From Linum tenue (lineage: Eukaryota; Streptophyta; Magnoliopsida; Malpighiales; Linaceae): a DNA stretch of 64,000 nt. Below are positions 1 through 11,068 of this stretch, piece by piece. The notes beneath the pieces are model-generated. The model ran no database searches and was not told the origin of the DNA. It saw only the letters and a list, made by a program, of their open reading frames with translations. Location: contig CAMGYJ010000006.1 of assembly GCA_946122785.1 (NCBI GenBank), forward strand, positions 48,814,066-48,878,065, read 5' to 3'. The translations under genes and the position numbers were made by a program. Positions within the stretch are counted from its first letter, which is position 1. The number at the start of each line of letters is the position of its first letter.

Positions 1-408
1 ATCAAATAATTCCAAGTATTTTCCACAAGAAATTCAAACGAAATGCGCTAAACAGTTGGGCGACCCAAATCCATAGTAAACAAAACAACTCAAACTCAAA
101 ACCTTCCATATCCAGTTTATATACTCATGATCAAGAACAAAAATAATAAAAATAACTATAGCTCTAACTCTTCGTTGAGCTCCTCTCGATCTCGTCTACT
201 CTGGAGCGGCTTCCCGCCTCGTTTTGCCTCTTCTCGAAGTCCACCTCTGCTAACACTTCCTCGACCTGGTGAGTGAGAAGGGTCAGTCTCGTCGTTACTT
301 CCTAAGGTATTTGCCCTAGGCAAACTCCCTACTAACACGTTGTTAGAGTTTTCCTCGTAGCACGAAAGCCGTTCTCGCTTTCTGCTCTTAAATAATCATC
401 CTTTCTAC

Positions 409-472
409 TAGATTATAGAAGTTCTCTACTTCTATCCTGAAATCATAGAAGTTCTCTACTTCTATCCTTAAA
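409..472. repeat. 30-bp direct repeat, two units
   Basis: Two adjacent copies of a unit containing 'atagaagttctctacttcta' followed by 'tcct(g/t)aaatc'. They lie in the LTR segment that the right-hand LTR copy lacks. Confidence 0.75.
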
Positions 473-487
473 TCATAGACATTAAAA

Positions 488-735
488 CCAGGGACCACCG
501 CGTTACATCTCGTCGTCCGATGTCCCAACCCTAGTATGGCAACCGTGTTACGTCTCGCCGTCCGGTTGCATACCCAACTTGGCAATGGCACTGCGTTACG
601 TCTCGACGTCCAGTCCATGCCCAGTCAACTACTGCGTTACGTCTCACCATCTAGCAGTGACCCTAACATACTCGATCGAATGTCGCGTTATGTCTCGGCG
701 TCTAGCAGTGATTCGACAATCTACCGCATCTAATA
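488..735. repeat. Degenerate minisatellite in gypsy LTR
   Basis: Five diverged units, each carrying a core close to 'cgttacgtctcg.cgtcc', start near 501, 546, 594, 635 and 686, a spacing of 41-51 bp. The array is specific to the left LTR copy. Confidence 0.7.
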
Positions 736-1628
736 GTGGCCCAACCACCCGGGGGTTCATCTTACCATTTACCATACATCCATACATTCACATACATAGC
801 ACAACGCGTGCCTCCACCTTAAGTAGGCGGTGGGATGCCTCACACACACAATCGCGCATACTTGAAAATTAATTAAATAATAATTTGAAATGAAAAGCTT
901 AAACTAAAAGCCATCTTCGGAGATTTAATCCCCTTTACACTCACCTCAAAACGATGACTCCTCGATTCCTTCCTCGAAGAAATCCCTCCTTAGCCGAATT
1001 ATCTCGGGAAACCTATTGATAACAAATTCATTTTCTTAGATGACCTTTCTCGATTTAAAACCCCTTTTTATTTACCCAAACACCCTATCCTCAAAGTCAT
1101 ATCCTCAAACCTCATTCTAAAGATCCATTAACCTCATTCAACAATTTTCTAGAAGAAACCCCTTTAAAACTGACAATTTTTCCTAATTAACTTCGTCTTG
1201 GACGAATTTTTCACCTAACTCGAGCCCCCTTAAAAAAATTCGGATAACAATTTTCCCATTTCAATCAGACGACCCAAGATCATGGAAATTATCAAACTCT
1301 TCAAACACCTCGAAAGGATTTTTATTTAAATAAAATCGTCATTCATTTAATTTCTAAAAATAGTAATTCATTTTCAAAAATTCCAAAATTAAATCACATG
1401 TATCTACTAGAGCTACTTCAATTATAAAATTGTTAAACCCATAAAAACCACTCTAAGTGGCACGAAACAATTTAAACAACTAAAAATACATTTCTGAAAA
1501 TTCTCTGCAGTTTTAGTGACCACCCAAAATCTGTCACTAAAAGCCTGTAAAGTCTGTCGCTAAAAAGTAAAAACCCAGAATTGCACCCTTACTAAAAATC
1601 ACCAAATCGATTGATCTAACTCAAAGGG

Positions 1629-3305
1629 CTCTTCTCCTCTCTGATAAACCGTATATACGTCATAATCGCCCTCTTTTTCGATTTGACGCCCGCTGGGCTG
1701 ATAATCCTGAGGTCAAGGCTATGGTAGAATACGTTTGGAAAGAAGAAATACCGGGTACTCCATGTACCGTCTTTGGGAGCGTCTTAAGAAACTCTGGCAT
1801 TTGCTCTATGATTGGAGTAGGGAGGGGACAACGAACTCGGTGCGCAATATTAGAACCCTCCAGGCTGTGATTGAGCGTATTAAATTAGTCCATCCTATTA
1901 ACTGGGACGAAACTCGTATCCTGGAAAAAGAGTTGACAAGACAATGGGAGGCGAAAGAGATCTATTGGCAACAGAAGTCTCGTGTCAGATAGATAAAAAA
2001 AGGGGATAAAAATGCGTCCTATTTTCATACGGTCACGAGAGTCAGAAGGAAGAAAAACTTAGTTGCTAGCTTTCGAAATGAGAATGGTGACTTGTTCACG
2101 GAGGAGGCAGGAAAAGCGGAATCGCCAATTCATTTTACCAAAATCTATTCACCTCAGAGAACCAAGTGGTGAACATGATTGATCGGGTGGCCACTCTTCC
2201 CATTGCCCAGAATGTCACCCCAGAAATGAATGACTGTCTTACGGCCCCTGTCCTGCCGGAGGATGTGAAAAAAACTGTGTTTTCCATGGGTTCTAAACAG
2301 GCGCCAGGGTCGAATGGGTTCACTGGTAAATTCTGCAAGTCTTTCTGGGGAATAGTGGGGACTTTGGTGATTGAAGTAGTCTGCTCTTTCTTCTTGACGA
2401 GTAGGCTCCTCCGTAGCTTCAATCAGACTTGGTTAACTCTGATCCCCAATGTGGAAAATGTGGAAAACATGAAACAGCTCCGTCCTATAAGCCTATGCCA
2501 GTTTGTGTATAAAATTATAACCAAAATTATGGTTGAACGGCTAGCTTGTCTCCTGCCTCAAATAGTTTCGGAGGGCCAAAACGCTTTTATCAGGGAGCAC
2601 CAAACTGTGGATAACATTCTTCTAGGGCATGAGTTGATGCATTACCTCAAAATCAAGAAGCAGGGTAAGAAAGGGTACATGGCTCTAAAGGTTGACATGG
2701 AAAAGGCCTATGACAGAGTCGAGTGGACCTTCCTCCTTGATGTCCTTGAGAAAATGGGTTTTAACTCAACTTGGAGAGGTTGGATTCAGGAATGCCTCCA
2801 ATCAACCACTTTCTCAGTGCTAATGAATGGCTCACCTTTAGGATATTTCACTCCATCCAGGGGTCTGCGGCAGGGAGACCCGCTTTCACCTCTTCTTTTT
2901 GTTCTCTAGACGGAAGGGTTTGCTGCTCTTTTGCGCAAAGCCATCTCAGAGCGTAAACTGGAGGGTGTAAAGGTGGCCCCTACAGCTCCCAGAATCTCAC
3001 ACATGTTCTTTGCTGATGACTCGTATTTATTTCTTCGTGGTTCTCTCCAGGAATGTGAGAATCTGCTGGAGGTCTAAAATGAGTATGAGGAACTCAGTGG
3101 CCAACGAGTTAACTTGGAAAAGTCAGCAGTTTGCTTTAGTAAAAATATTGCCCTGCCAGATCAGGAGTTCTTAGCCCGAATTCTAGGAGTAGGAGTGGTT
3201 GGTGTTCATGATAAGTATCTTGGCTTACCAACACTAACCGCTCCCTCAAAAATGGCTACATTCCGCTATTTGGAGGAGAAACTGTTGGAGAGATTGCAGC
3301 CTTGA
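1629..3305 (+). pseudogene. L1-type LINE ORF2 fragment (reverse transcriptase), broken
   Basis: This is a piece of a plant L1 retrotransposon ORF2, truncated at both ends. Reading frames change three times. It opens with the pre-RT region ('FRFDARWADNPEV', frame 2, about 1676). It continues at 1735-1992 (frame 1), where a TAG replaces the Trp expected before 'IKKGDKNASYFH'. The RT core follows from 2166 in frame 3 and contains 'LRPISLC', 'KVDMEKAYDRVEW' (first catalytic Asp), 'PSRGLRQGDPLSPLLF' and 'FFADDS' (about 3005, catalytic Asp pair). In-frame stops lie at 2907-2909 and about 3075. The match stops at 'LLERLQP', before the zinc-binding and RNase H parts. No poly(A) tail or target duplication is visible. 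It is certainly non-functional. Confidence 0.9.
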
Positions 3306-3439
3306 CACATTTGGCCAAACCTTTAACCTGACACCCTTTTTCCTTTTTCTTAAAAACAGAAACCTTAAATAACTCAGATCGTCACTCCAGTATTCCTTGG
3401 AGGCCAAGGAATAGAGGAGTGCCTACTCTGATACCAAAA
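3306..3439 (+). mobile_element. Short internal stub before right gypsy LTR
   Basis: About 130 bp between the LINE fragment and the right LTR. It ends in 'gagtgcctactctgatacca' just before the LTR 5' TG. A purine-rich stretch ('ggaggccaaggaatagagga') could be the polypurine tract. No coding remains of the gypsy element are visible. Confidence 0.4.
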
Positions 3440-4996
3440 TGTAACATCCTGATACTTTTAAACAAACCAAACACTCATGGCTCCGGAGCCGACCGAAATA
3501 GTGTTCAAAAATCTCAATAAAACAAATAATTCCAAGTATACCCCAAAAAAATTCAAACGAAATGCCCTAAACAGTTGGGCAACCAAAATCCATAGTAAAA
3601 AAAAACTACCCAAACTCAAAACCTCGAATCTCCATTTTATATACTCATGATCACGAACAAAAATAATGAAAATAACTATAGCTCTAGCTCTTCGTTGAGC
3701 TCCTCTCGATCTCGTTTATTCTGGAGCGGCTTCCCGCCTTGCTTTGCCTCTTCTCGAAGTCCACCTCTGCTATTCATCTTACCATTAAACATACATCCAT
3801 ACATTCACATACATAGCACAACGTGTGCCTCCACCTTAAGTAGGCGGTGAGATGCCCCACACACACAATTGCGCATACATGAAAATTAACTAAATAATAA
3901 CTTGAAACGAAAGCATAAACTAAAAGACCTCGACGGAGATTTTACCTCATTTACACTCACCTCGAAACGATGACTCCTTGATTCCTTCCTCGAAGAAATC
4001 CCTCCTTTGCAGAATTATCTCGGGAAACCTATTAATAAGAAATTCATTTTCTTAGACGACCTTTCTCAATTTCAAACAACTTTTTATTTACCCAAACACC
4101 CTCTCCTCAAACCTTATTCCAAAGATCCCTCAACCTCTTTCAACAATTTTCTAAAAGTAACCCCTTCAAAACCAACCATTTTTCCTAATTAATTTTGTCT
4201 TGGACGAATGTTTTACCTAACTTGAACCCACTTAAAAATCCAGATAACAATTTTCCATGTCAATCAGACGACTCAAGATCATGGAAAATTATCAAACTCT
4301 TAAAACACATCGACATGATTCTTATTTAAATAAAATCGACATTCGTCTAATTTATAAAAATAATATTTCATTTTCAAAAATTCCAAAATTAAATCACAGG
4401 CATCTACTAGACCTCATTCAATTTATAAAATTGTTAAACCCAGAAAAAACACCCGAAGAGGCTCAAAACAATTTAAACAACTAAAAATACGTTTCTGGAA
4501 ATTCCCTACAGCTTTAGTGACCACCAGAAAATACGTGTCTGGAAAAATACGTGTTTGTCGTTAAAAACCCAGAATTGCACCCTCACGAAAAATCACCAAA
4601 TCGATCGATCTAACTCAAAGGGATCGAGTTCCCTTATCTCTAGAACGTGCCTAGGACTAGATTGGATGACCCGGGATGTTGATCTCCTCGTTGATCGATG
4701 TTCGATTAGGCTACCAATGAATCGAGTTAAGAATCGTGAAAGGATTCGCGATCCTTACCTAGGGGCAGGAGAGGGATGGGATGGGGAATCAGGGTCGGGG
4801 TCGCCACATGGTGGGGAGTCGGCTGCGGGGGTATTAATTGAGGCCGTGCGGCCCATTGTCTCCCTTTTTAAAAAAAATAATAGTTATTATTATTTTTATT
4901 ATTCCTCATTCGCGGTTGCAACTCTTAGTACATAGCCGTCAATCCAACTGATCATTTATCATGGTTGAACCAGAACTCAAAATTCGGTGTGTTACA
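3440..4996 (+). mobile_element. Ty3/gypsy-type LTR, right copy, complete
   Basis: The LTR begins TGTAACATCC and ends GGTGTGTTACA, a matched 'TGTAACA...TGTTACA' terminal pair as in many plant gypsy LTRs. It is 1557 bp. Flanking pentamers ('caaaa' and 'ttcta') do not match, so no target duplication is preserved. Small open frames inside have no coding look. An A/T-rich block at 4868-4905 precedes the 3' end. Confidence 0.65.
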
Positions 4997-5508
4997 TTCT
5001 ATGATTAGAATAACCAAAACAACCGGAAAAAAGCCATTAGGAGAGAAACAAGAGATTAAGAAATTTAATATAAAAAAATACACCTCAAGAGGGTAGTTCT
5101 ATAAACATATTTATTGTTATGATCCTGTATATTTGGCAAGTCGCGGTCATATGGATATGATAACATTTGTATTATGTCGTAGCGGATGATCACCTTATGC
5201 ATAGTTATACAATACCTTTAGAGTTTAGACCTCCATGTTGTAGAGGACTACACATGTTTTGATTAGGTTGTTAATTAGTGTATAACTCAATAAAACATGA
5301 CTAATAATATTATAGGTCCGCAGATCATCCTTTTACGCTGACATATTCTTACCAAAAAACTATGGATAATCTGAAAAATCAACATAAAGAGAAAGACTTG
5401 TTCTCACTTAAGACGAACAATCAGAAATAATAGGAAGTGGAGATACAAATTCAAACACTCTTTAATACCACAAAATCCGCAGATTATGTTTGATTGGACT
5501 TCACTTAA
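4997..5508. other. Intergenic/promoter region of the E6-like gene
   Basis: No gene or repeat recognised. The DNA is A/T-rich and borders the gypsy LTR, which therefore lies only about 600 bp upstream of the E6-like start codon. Confidence 0.5.
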
Positions 5509-5516
5509 TATATAAA
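5509..5516 (+). promoter_or_regulatory. TATA box of E6-like gene
   Basis: 'tatataaa' lies 73 bp upstream of the ATG, followed by a pyrimidine-rich leader (cttcctcttctccctc...). This is the usual plant arrangement and supports the ATG at 5589. Confidence 0.7.
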
Positions 5517-5588
5517 TCCTAAAATTTCCCCTTCCTCTTCTCCCTCATCACACTTCCCCACTATACACACTTCACTCTCTCTTTTCCA

Positions 5589-6182
5589 ATGGCTTCCTCT
5601 CCAACCCTCACCGCCGGCGCTCTCTTCCTCCTCTTCGCCGCCATCTTCTCCACCACCGCCCACGGTCGTGAGAGCCACTTCTTCAGCAAAGTCACCGCCA
5701 ACACCAACCCCACACCCACCACCACCACCGTCTCCGTTTCTCCCGACTCCAAGTCCACCGTCAATACCAACAACCTAGATCCTAACGCCGTCAATAACGG
5801 CCAGCCTTCCTTCTTCCAAGAAACGGAAAACAACGTCTACGACACCTACGACAACCAGACCCCCGAAGAAACGATGTCGTTCGACCAAGCCGCCACTAAC
5901 ACCAAGCTCACCTCTACCCCGACCAACAACTTCCGTCCCTATAACCAACAGACCAATAGCGACGAGACTTTCCGCAGCGAAAATGCTAACAACAACAACA
6001 ACAACAACGAGAAGTACTACAACAACGACCGATACTATGGTGAGAGCAGGTACAACGGTGACAACAACAACGAGGAGCAGGAACAGCTCGGCGAGACCAA
6101 CCTGAAACAGCAAGATAACAAGAAGTCCGTCGCTAGTTTCGGTTGGGATTTCGGAAACAGTGGTTACGAATACTTCCCCTAA
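5589..6182 (+). CDS. E6-like secreted protein (cotton fibre protein E6 family)
   Basis: This 197-residue intronless gene encodes a protein of the plant E6 family, named after cotton fibre E6. The family's biochemical role is unknown; members are expressed in fibres and other tissues. The first ~26 residues form a signal peptide (hydrophobic core 'ALFLLFAAIFS'). It is followed directly by the family's conserved mature N-terminus 'RESHFFSKV'. The rest is low complexity: Thr/Pro-rich (residues 38-60), Gln/Thr/Asn-rich, a run of seven Asn near residue 135, and Tyr/Asn-rich segments ('EKYYNNDRYYGESRYNGDNN'). It ends 'SGYEYFP'. No membrane segment or catalytic motif is visible. The ATG is the first in a good leader and the frame is clean. 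A possible poly(A) signal 'aataaa' lies at 6632. The family call rests on the N-terminus and composition as I recognise them; function is not inferable. Confidence 0.8.
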   Translation: MASSPTLTAGALFLLFAAIFSTTAHGRESHFFSKVTANTNPTPTTTTVSVSPDSKSTVNTNNLDPNAVNNGQPSFFQETENNVYDTYDNQTPEETMSFDQAATNTKLTSTPTNNFRPYNQQTNSDETFRSENANNNNNNNEKYYNNDRYYGESRYNGDNNNEEQEQLGETNLKQQDNKKSVASFGWDFGNSGYEYFP

Positions 6183-7479
6183 CAAACCAGATTGATGAAT
6201 GCAGCAGTAGAGAATAAGAAGAAGATGCAGAGTTCTTAGTTGGAGATGATCCTAGTAGCATAGAAAGTGAAACGGCAACGTTATGCAAGGTGGTGACGTA
6301 GCCGTTAGTTGGACAGGATTGAATGAAAGTCACGTGTCGGCTATTTACAGTTTACTTTTAAACTTACCGTTATTCGTAGTTTTTATGCTAGATGAATTGT
6401 GGTTTTCACGAAGTATAAACGGAAGAGTAGAGCAGATAGCTCACTCTAACGATTGATCCACAATTCGTTCTTCTTCAGCTGCTTAACCTAGTAGCTGCTT
6501 CTATTTTCTTCCTTCCTATTTCATTCTGATGTATCATCTTCATCCTCACCCTCGAGAGTAAGTAGTATGTTCACAGTAACCTGACCCAAGGGTATAAACA
6601 CAATAGAGCGGAACCAATGAATACATATATTAATAAAATAGGTGTATAGTAAGACTACATCCTTTGATCTATTTGTTTGTACCTATGTATTTTAATAGAA
6701 TGAAGTCATTTTTTTCAGGGCAATGCTACTTTTACCCCTTATTTATAACATATAGAGCAAACAATAAAGGACAAAACTAGAAGAAAGAAAAGGAAACAAT
6801 ATCATCTATGAAATTGTACAATCGTTCAAAATGGATGATTGTTCCTGCCAGACAAAAAAAAAAAAAACAATCTGGATATTGTATGTCATAAAAAAACGCA
6901 TTGCAATGAAATGACATGGTAGATTAGGCACAAATTCGGTTGAATTTCGATTATATTCAGTTATTTAATTTGTTCGATTTTCTTTTCTCGATTACCTGTT
7001 AACTGACGAATTTTGTTTTGATTTTGGTTAACCCGCTGACCCAAACCCAAACCCAAACCCAAACCCGAACGTCCAACCCTGATTATGTATATGTACTATG
7101 GGGAATTTATGAATTGGGAGGTGGGGTTGGTGGGTGCGTATGGACCAAACTACCAATGAACAAAAATGGCAAAACAAAGCCAAATAAATAGAAGGGGCAG
7201 AGTAGGGGCGTGTGAGATAAAATCATAAAATAGAGTAGGCTGATCTTTAGCGACGAGTGATGGCGAAAGAGGGGCAACATGGAGAGTGGGGCTACACTAT
7301 TAGAACTTAGAAGTGACATAATGTTGAGCTAGCTCTTCCTGCTCCCCACCACACGCCTTCGTTCTCCCTTTTTTTCTTCCCTTCTTCATTTGCCTGTCCT
7401 CTATGTACCACTAAGAGTGGAGAATTGACAGGATGTTTGATCTAATGGTAGCTCTATGGGTTGATCTATATCGCGCCGT
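6183..7479. other. Intergenic, A/T-rich
   Basis: Contains the 3' flank of the E6-like gene, a short A-run (about 6856-6867) and a CCCAAA hexamer repeat. The small minus-strand frame near 7107-7319 has no recognisable protein character. Nothing else seen. Confidence 0.5.
7040..7066. repeat. (CCCAAA)n microsatellite
   Basis: Four to five units of ccaaac/cccaaa. This resembles, but is not, the plant telomere repeat (CCCTAAA). Confidence 0.85.
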
Positions 7480-7960
7480 CCCATGATATTTGAAGGTCCT
7501 GTTCAAAAATTTAAAATGTGGCTCCAAACTCTTTTTCATAAATTTATTAAAAATAATAATTATTAAATAATAATAAAAATTAAATAAGTTCAGAAAATTA
7601 TTACGAAAGTAATAATATTATCTATCATCGTTCAAAAAGTAACAATGGTTATTATTATTTGAAATAAAATCTTCTACTAGCCCTTTCATATTCTTTATAT
7701 CTTTTGAAAAAGAAATCAATCCATTTATTTCTAAAATAGCATGATCAATAAGCATATCTTTAGATTGTAAATGTTTACTAACCGAATTTGTTGAGTGCAA
7801 TATTTCATACCAAATAACTAATGAAACAATAAACTCAAAATCACCAAGTTCATTTTGTGCCAAATATTTAACTTCACTTCTAATTTTCCAATCGCCATCA
7901 AGATCAGCTACTAGTATCCAGACTACCTTTTTCAAAATTTTGGGTTGACATAATTAAAAA
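7480..7960 (-). pseudogene. hAT-type transposase remnant (TTF zinc finger / hAT dimerisation class)
   Basis: The minus-strand frame 7618-7935 encodes 105 residues that resemble part of plant TTF-type zinc-finger proteins with a C-terminal hAT dimerisation domain (often annotated zinc finger MYM-type protein 1-like). Diagnostic stretches are 'RSEVKYLAQNELGDFEFIVS', 'IWYEILHSTNSVSKHLQSKD' and 'LIDHAILEINGLISF'. A full family member has about 700-800 residues, so this is an internal exon-sized scrap. The zinc finger, catalytic core and dimerisation domain are missing. The DNA toward 7480 keeps the A/T-rich tail typical of these genes. No termini were found. Family recognition is from memory of the motif pattern. 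Confidence 0.7.
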
Positions 7961-8250
7961 TTATAACCAAAAATTAAATAATTCCAAATTTCCAATCAAT
8001 ATTAAGTTCCCTGCAAAAGAAAAAGAAAAAAGGTTAGAACATAAAATTTTGGGTTCGCCATCAAGATCAACTTTTTTTTTTTTTTTGATTATGAGCTTGG
8101 ATAGTAGGAATGTACATTGAATATGAGTTAATTACATTTTGGTGTGAATAATTAATATTTAGGCGTTGGATGATTTTGGAAATTTGAGAAATTTTGGAGG
8201 AAAAGAAGAAGAGAGGCGTTAATACTACAATTATTAGTTTAAATTCATAA
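7961..8250. other. A/T-rich DNA without recognised features
   Basis: Contains a T-run at about 8071-8085. No coding signal. Confidence 0.4.
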
Positions 8251-8660
8251 AGCAACTCCTAGCTCAGTGGTTTAATCGGGGTGGGATGGGATGCTAACCC
8301 CATACCCCGTTAGCACCTGCTAACCCCAAAAACGCTACACACGTATTCATACAAACGCTACACACGTATTATTAAAAACCACTACTACCAATATATTGCA
8401 CCTCAATATTGACGAAACTACATAGTCCCAAGACAACTATGATCAGAAACACTACCATGACTGCACATCAAACTACTACAGACCCTACATATTAACAACA
8501 CAGGCGATCAATAAAAAAAGACTACCAAAAACTTCCATGCAAAAACACTACCACGACTATTAGGACGGTGCTAACTCCCTATAGGATTAGCACCGTAGCT
8601 TGTCCCGGTTTAATCTCCTTTCAATAGGAAGGAGGTCCATGGTTCGGTCCCCTTTCCTGC
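8251..8660 (+). mobile_element. tRNA-derived SINE head, split by a MITE
   Basis: 'tagctcagtgg' at 8260-8270 is a perfect RNA polymerase III A box and 'ggttcggtccc' at 8641-8651 is a B box. Taking out the MITE (8278-8606) and one copy of its 9-bp target duplication leaves 43 bp between the starts of the boxes, as in a tRNA gene. The reconstructed head also has the 'aggaaggaggtcc' stretch seen before the B box of plant SINEs. The SINE body probably continues to about 8830 or further, but its end is unclear. It is not a tRNA gene: acceptor pairing and anticodon arm are lacking. Confidence 0.7.
8278..8606. mobile_element. MULE-type MITE, 329 bp, 9-bp TSD, inserted in the SINE
   Basis: Flanked by perfect 9-bp direct repeats 'ggtttaatc' (8269-8277 and 8607-8615). 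Its ends are imperfect inverted repeats: left 'ggggtgggatgggatgctaa', right (reverse complement) 'gggacaagctacggtgctaa'. Each end also folds as a short hairpin, 'gatgctaa...ttagcacc' on the left and 'ggtgctaa...ttagcacc' on the right. The 182-bp element at 35506-35687 has the same ends, hairpins and TSD length. The 9-bp TSD is characteristic of Mutator-like elements. No coding capacity. Confidence 0.85.
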
Positions 8661-8981
8661 TGGTTGGCATTGTTTTGCGTGAGCCTTGCCCTCCCAAGGA
8701 GGTGCGGCTCCCCTATGAAGCCCAGATGGGTTCTATCCCTCCTTCGTGCGGGCCTTGCCAGCCCCAACAAGCTACAGCTTTGCTATAAGGCCCAGATTGG
8801 TCCAATCCCACCTACAGACTTCTGGATTCCGAGACTCTAAAAATGAGGCTCTGTGCTGTGGATCTGACCAGCACAGGATCTGGGCTGTGCTTGGGGAATG
8901 GTTCAGGCTAGCATGCTTTGGGTTAGTGAATTGGGGAATGGTTCAGGCTAGCATACGCCCGGACGTACGCTAGCCTTTGCC
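8661..8981. repeat. Repetitive segment downstream of SINE head
   Basis: Contains two related segments ('cccagatgggttctatccc' near 8720 and 'cccagattggtccaatccc' near 8790). It also has an exact 24-bp direct repeat at 8891-8914 and 8931-8954 that begins 'ttggggaatggttcaggcta'. Possibly SINE body plus a tandem tail; not assigned with certainty. Confidence 0.5.
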
Positions 8982-9004
8982 ATATATATATATATATATA
9001 TATA
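8982..9004. repeat. (TA)n microsatellite
   Basis: About eleven TA units. Confidence 0.9.
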
Positions 9005-10070
9005 ATTGTTTATGGAATAATAAATAAATTAACCATTAGTTACAACAATTATACTAAACTTGATAAGTAATCTTTGACGGTTCGTTGTTTAGGGTATAAG
9101 GTACATATGGTTTAGGGTGTATATATATGGTTAGGATATAAGATATTGATGGTTTTGACTAATCTAAATTTTTATTAACATATGTTCACTTGAAGTCATT
9201 TGAAGTCTTTAACGGCAGGAGATCCCTTTTAATTTATGTTTATGGTATGTGGTTCGGGTACAAGATATGTGGTGCAGATTATAGGATAGATGGTTAGGGT
9301 ATAGCAATTAGCAAATATCACTTTTTATCTACGTTTTGAAAATCAAAGTATGAATTTCACTTTTAAATTAATTATACTAGCAAAATCACAACTCATAAGG
9401 ACATATGGTTAGGGTATAGGGTATAGGGTATGTGGTTAGTGTATAATGTATTGATGGTTTAGGTTATACAATCAACAACATATACTAACTTAATATTGCC
9501 GAGAGGGTAAGGCTAAGTGTATAGGATAAATGTTATTAAGTAAGTTATGATTGAAGTCACAATAATTTTACTAAGTTTGATAGTTAATCTTTAATGGTTC
9601 AATTTTTTGGATAATTCGAATAATTTTACAAATAACTCGTTTGGCAATAGTTTACTAAAGTGATTTGGTCAATGAGCTATTTCAAAATAATTCCTTTTAT
9701 CACTATGTTTTTGCCAAATAACACATGCCAAATACCAGATTTGCATGATTATACTAAACGAGATACTTCAATCCAATTACTATTGAAATAATACTAAAAT
9801 ATCAAATAAACAATTAATGGTGTCTTTTGGTTGCAAATAATATATCAGCATTACAATTAGCTAGTGTATTTTACCAATTATGATTAATTACATAACAAGT
9901 TTGCAAGTCATACAAATTGATTTAACATTTTGACTAGTTTTTTCAAAAGATTAAGTATATATATATATATACGAGGTAGAAATAAATTGGTTTAAAAGTT
10001 GAGAAAAATATTTTAAATTAGTATCATAGTATGTGTAAGTTGGTAACGAGTAATGAGTAAGTTACTCGAT
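9005..10070. other. A/T-rich non-coding DNA with 'ggttagggtata' motifs
   Basis: Several irregular copies of 'atggttagggtat(a)' lie between about 9080 and 9500. They look telomere-like at a glance but lack a fixed TTTAGGG register. No ORF, TIR or LTR recognised. Confidence 0.4.
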
Positions 10071-10074
10071 GTGT

Positions 10075-10290
10075 TGGCCCGAACAACCCGAAACCCGATC
10101 CGCTCGATCCAAAACCCGATGAACCTGCAACCCGATTGAACCCGAATCCGATGAACCTGCAACCCGACTAACCCGCAACCCGTTTGAACCCGAACCTGAT
10201 GAACCTGAACCCGACTAACCCACAACCCGTTTGAACCCGAACCCGATTGAACCCAGCCAGAACCCGCCCGATTGACACCTATAATGATAA
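10075..10290. repeat. AACCCGA-rich minisatellite
   Basis: Irregular units built on 'aacccga', 'gaacctgcaacccg' and 'ttgaacccgaaccc' fill this stretch, with longer units (about 55-60 bp) repeating the phrase 'gatgaacctg...acccgactaaccc...aacccgtttgaacccg'. Low-complexity DNA of this kind often lies beside plant MITEs. Confidence 0.75.
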
Positions 10291-10312
10291 CCACATAATG
10301 TGTCATCCCTAA

Positions 10313-11060
10313 TAGGGATGGCAATGGGGCGGGTTTGGGGCGGATTTGTCTAAACCATCCCCATCCCCATCTTCAAATACCCAAATCCATACCCGCCCCA
10401 TACCCATGCGGGAAATGTTTTGCAAACCCATCCCCATACCCGTGGGTTTCGGGTACCCATGGATAATACCCGTACCCATATATCCAACATTATTATACCT
10501 AAAACTTATAAAAAAAGCTTTAATTATAACTCTAAACGAACCTATTATATCATGAAGTCAACAAAACATGGTCATTTTCTCAATACGATTCAAAGTATAT
10601 GATCCTAAAATATCCATTAATACATAATATAGAGTATAATATTTTTCAAATTATTATCTTCTAACTCTTATACATCTACTAAGTAATAATTAACTAACAT
10701 AATCTTGTAGATAAGGGGAAAAGTGAAAGAGTGAAAAGAGAATTGAGGGAAATGAATTAGATTTTGATTAAAATGGTCATTCAATTGCATTTCTACTATT
10801 TATTTTCTTGAGTTATCTTCATCACCATTGATAGATTACAATTTAATCCACATATTTTTTATATGTGAAGAAATTCTCTTGGTGGGGCGGGTATGGGTAT
10901 GAGTATGGGTATGGGGCGGGGAGGTCAAAACCATACCCGCCCCATACCCATCAAACGTTTTGCGGGTTTTACCCATACCCGGTCAAAGCGGGGATTCCCC
11001 GCGTTGACTGGGTCGGGGGCGGTCGGATACCCGCAGCCATGGGTTTTATTGCCATCCCTA
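10313..11060. mobile_element. hAT-type MITE, 748 bp, 8-bp TSD
   Basis: Ends are 'tagggatggcaat' and its exact inverse 'attgccatccctа' (13 bp of identical TIR). Perfect 8-bp direct repeats 'atccctaa' flank it at 10305-10312 and 11061-11068. GC-rich subterminal blocks (GGGGCGGGT and CCCATACCCG motifs) sit at both ends with an A/T-rich centre. The 8-bp TSD and TAGGG-type end fit the hAT superfamily. Reading frames inside are repeat artefacts. Confidence 0.88.
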
Positions 11061-11068
11061 ATCCCTAA

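Larger units (their letters stand above)
1..1628 (+). mobile_element. Ty3/gypsy-type LTR, left copy, truncated both ends
   Basis: This stretch aligns, with small changes, to the complete LTR at 3440-4996. Both share the segments around 'ctaaacagttgggc', 'cctccaccttaagtaggcgg' and 'aactcaaaggg'. The left end is cut by the window. The right end stops at 1628, where L1 coding sequence begins, so about 375 bp of LTR 3' end is missing. Compared with the right copy it carries roughly 500 extra bases (about 253-755) holding tandem repeats. The right copy has probably deleted these, because its flanks join cleanly. The family assignment is an inference from the LTR termini of the other copy. Confidence 0.65.

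Noticed and set aside
5561..6185. Minus-strand Val/Leu-rich frames opposite the E6-like gene
   Set aside because: Antisense of the Asn/Thr/Pro-rich coding sequence.
8251..8660. tRNA gene suggested by A and B boxes
   Set aside because: No acceptor-stem pairing or anticodon arm, and the region is split by a MITE; better read as a SINE.
7040..9500. Telomere-like CCCAAA and 'ttagggtat' phrases
   Set aside because: No regular TTTAGGG/CCCTAAA register; ordinary microsatellite and A/T-rich repeats.
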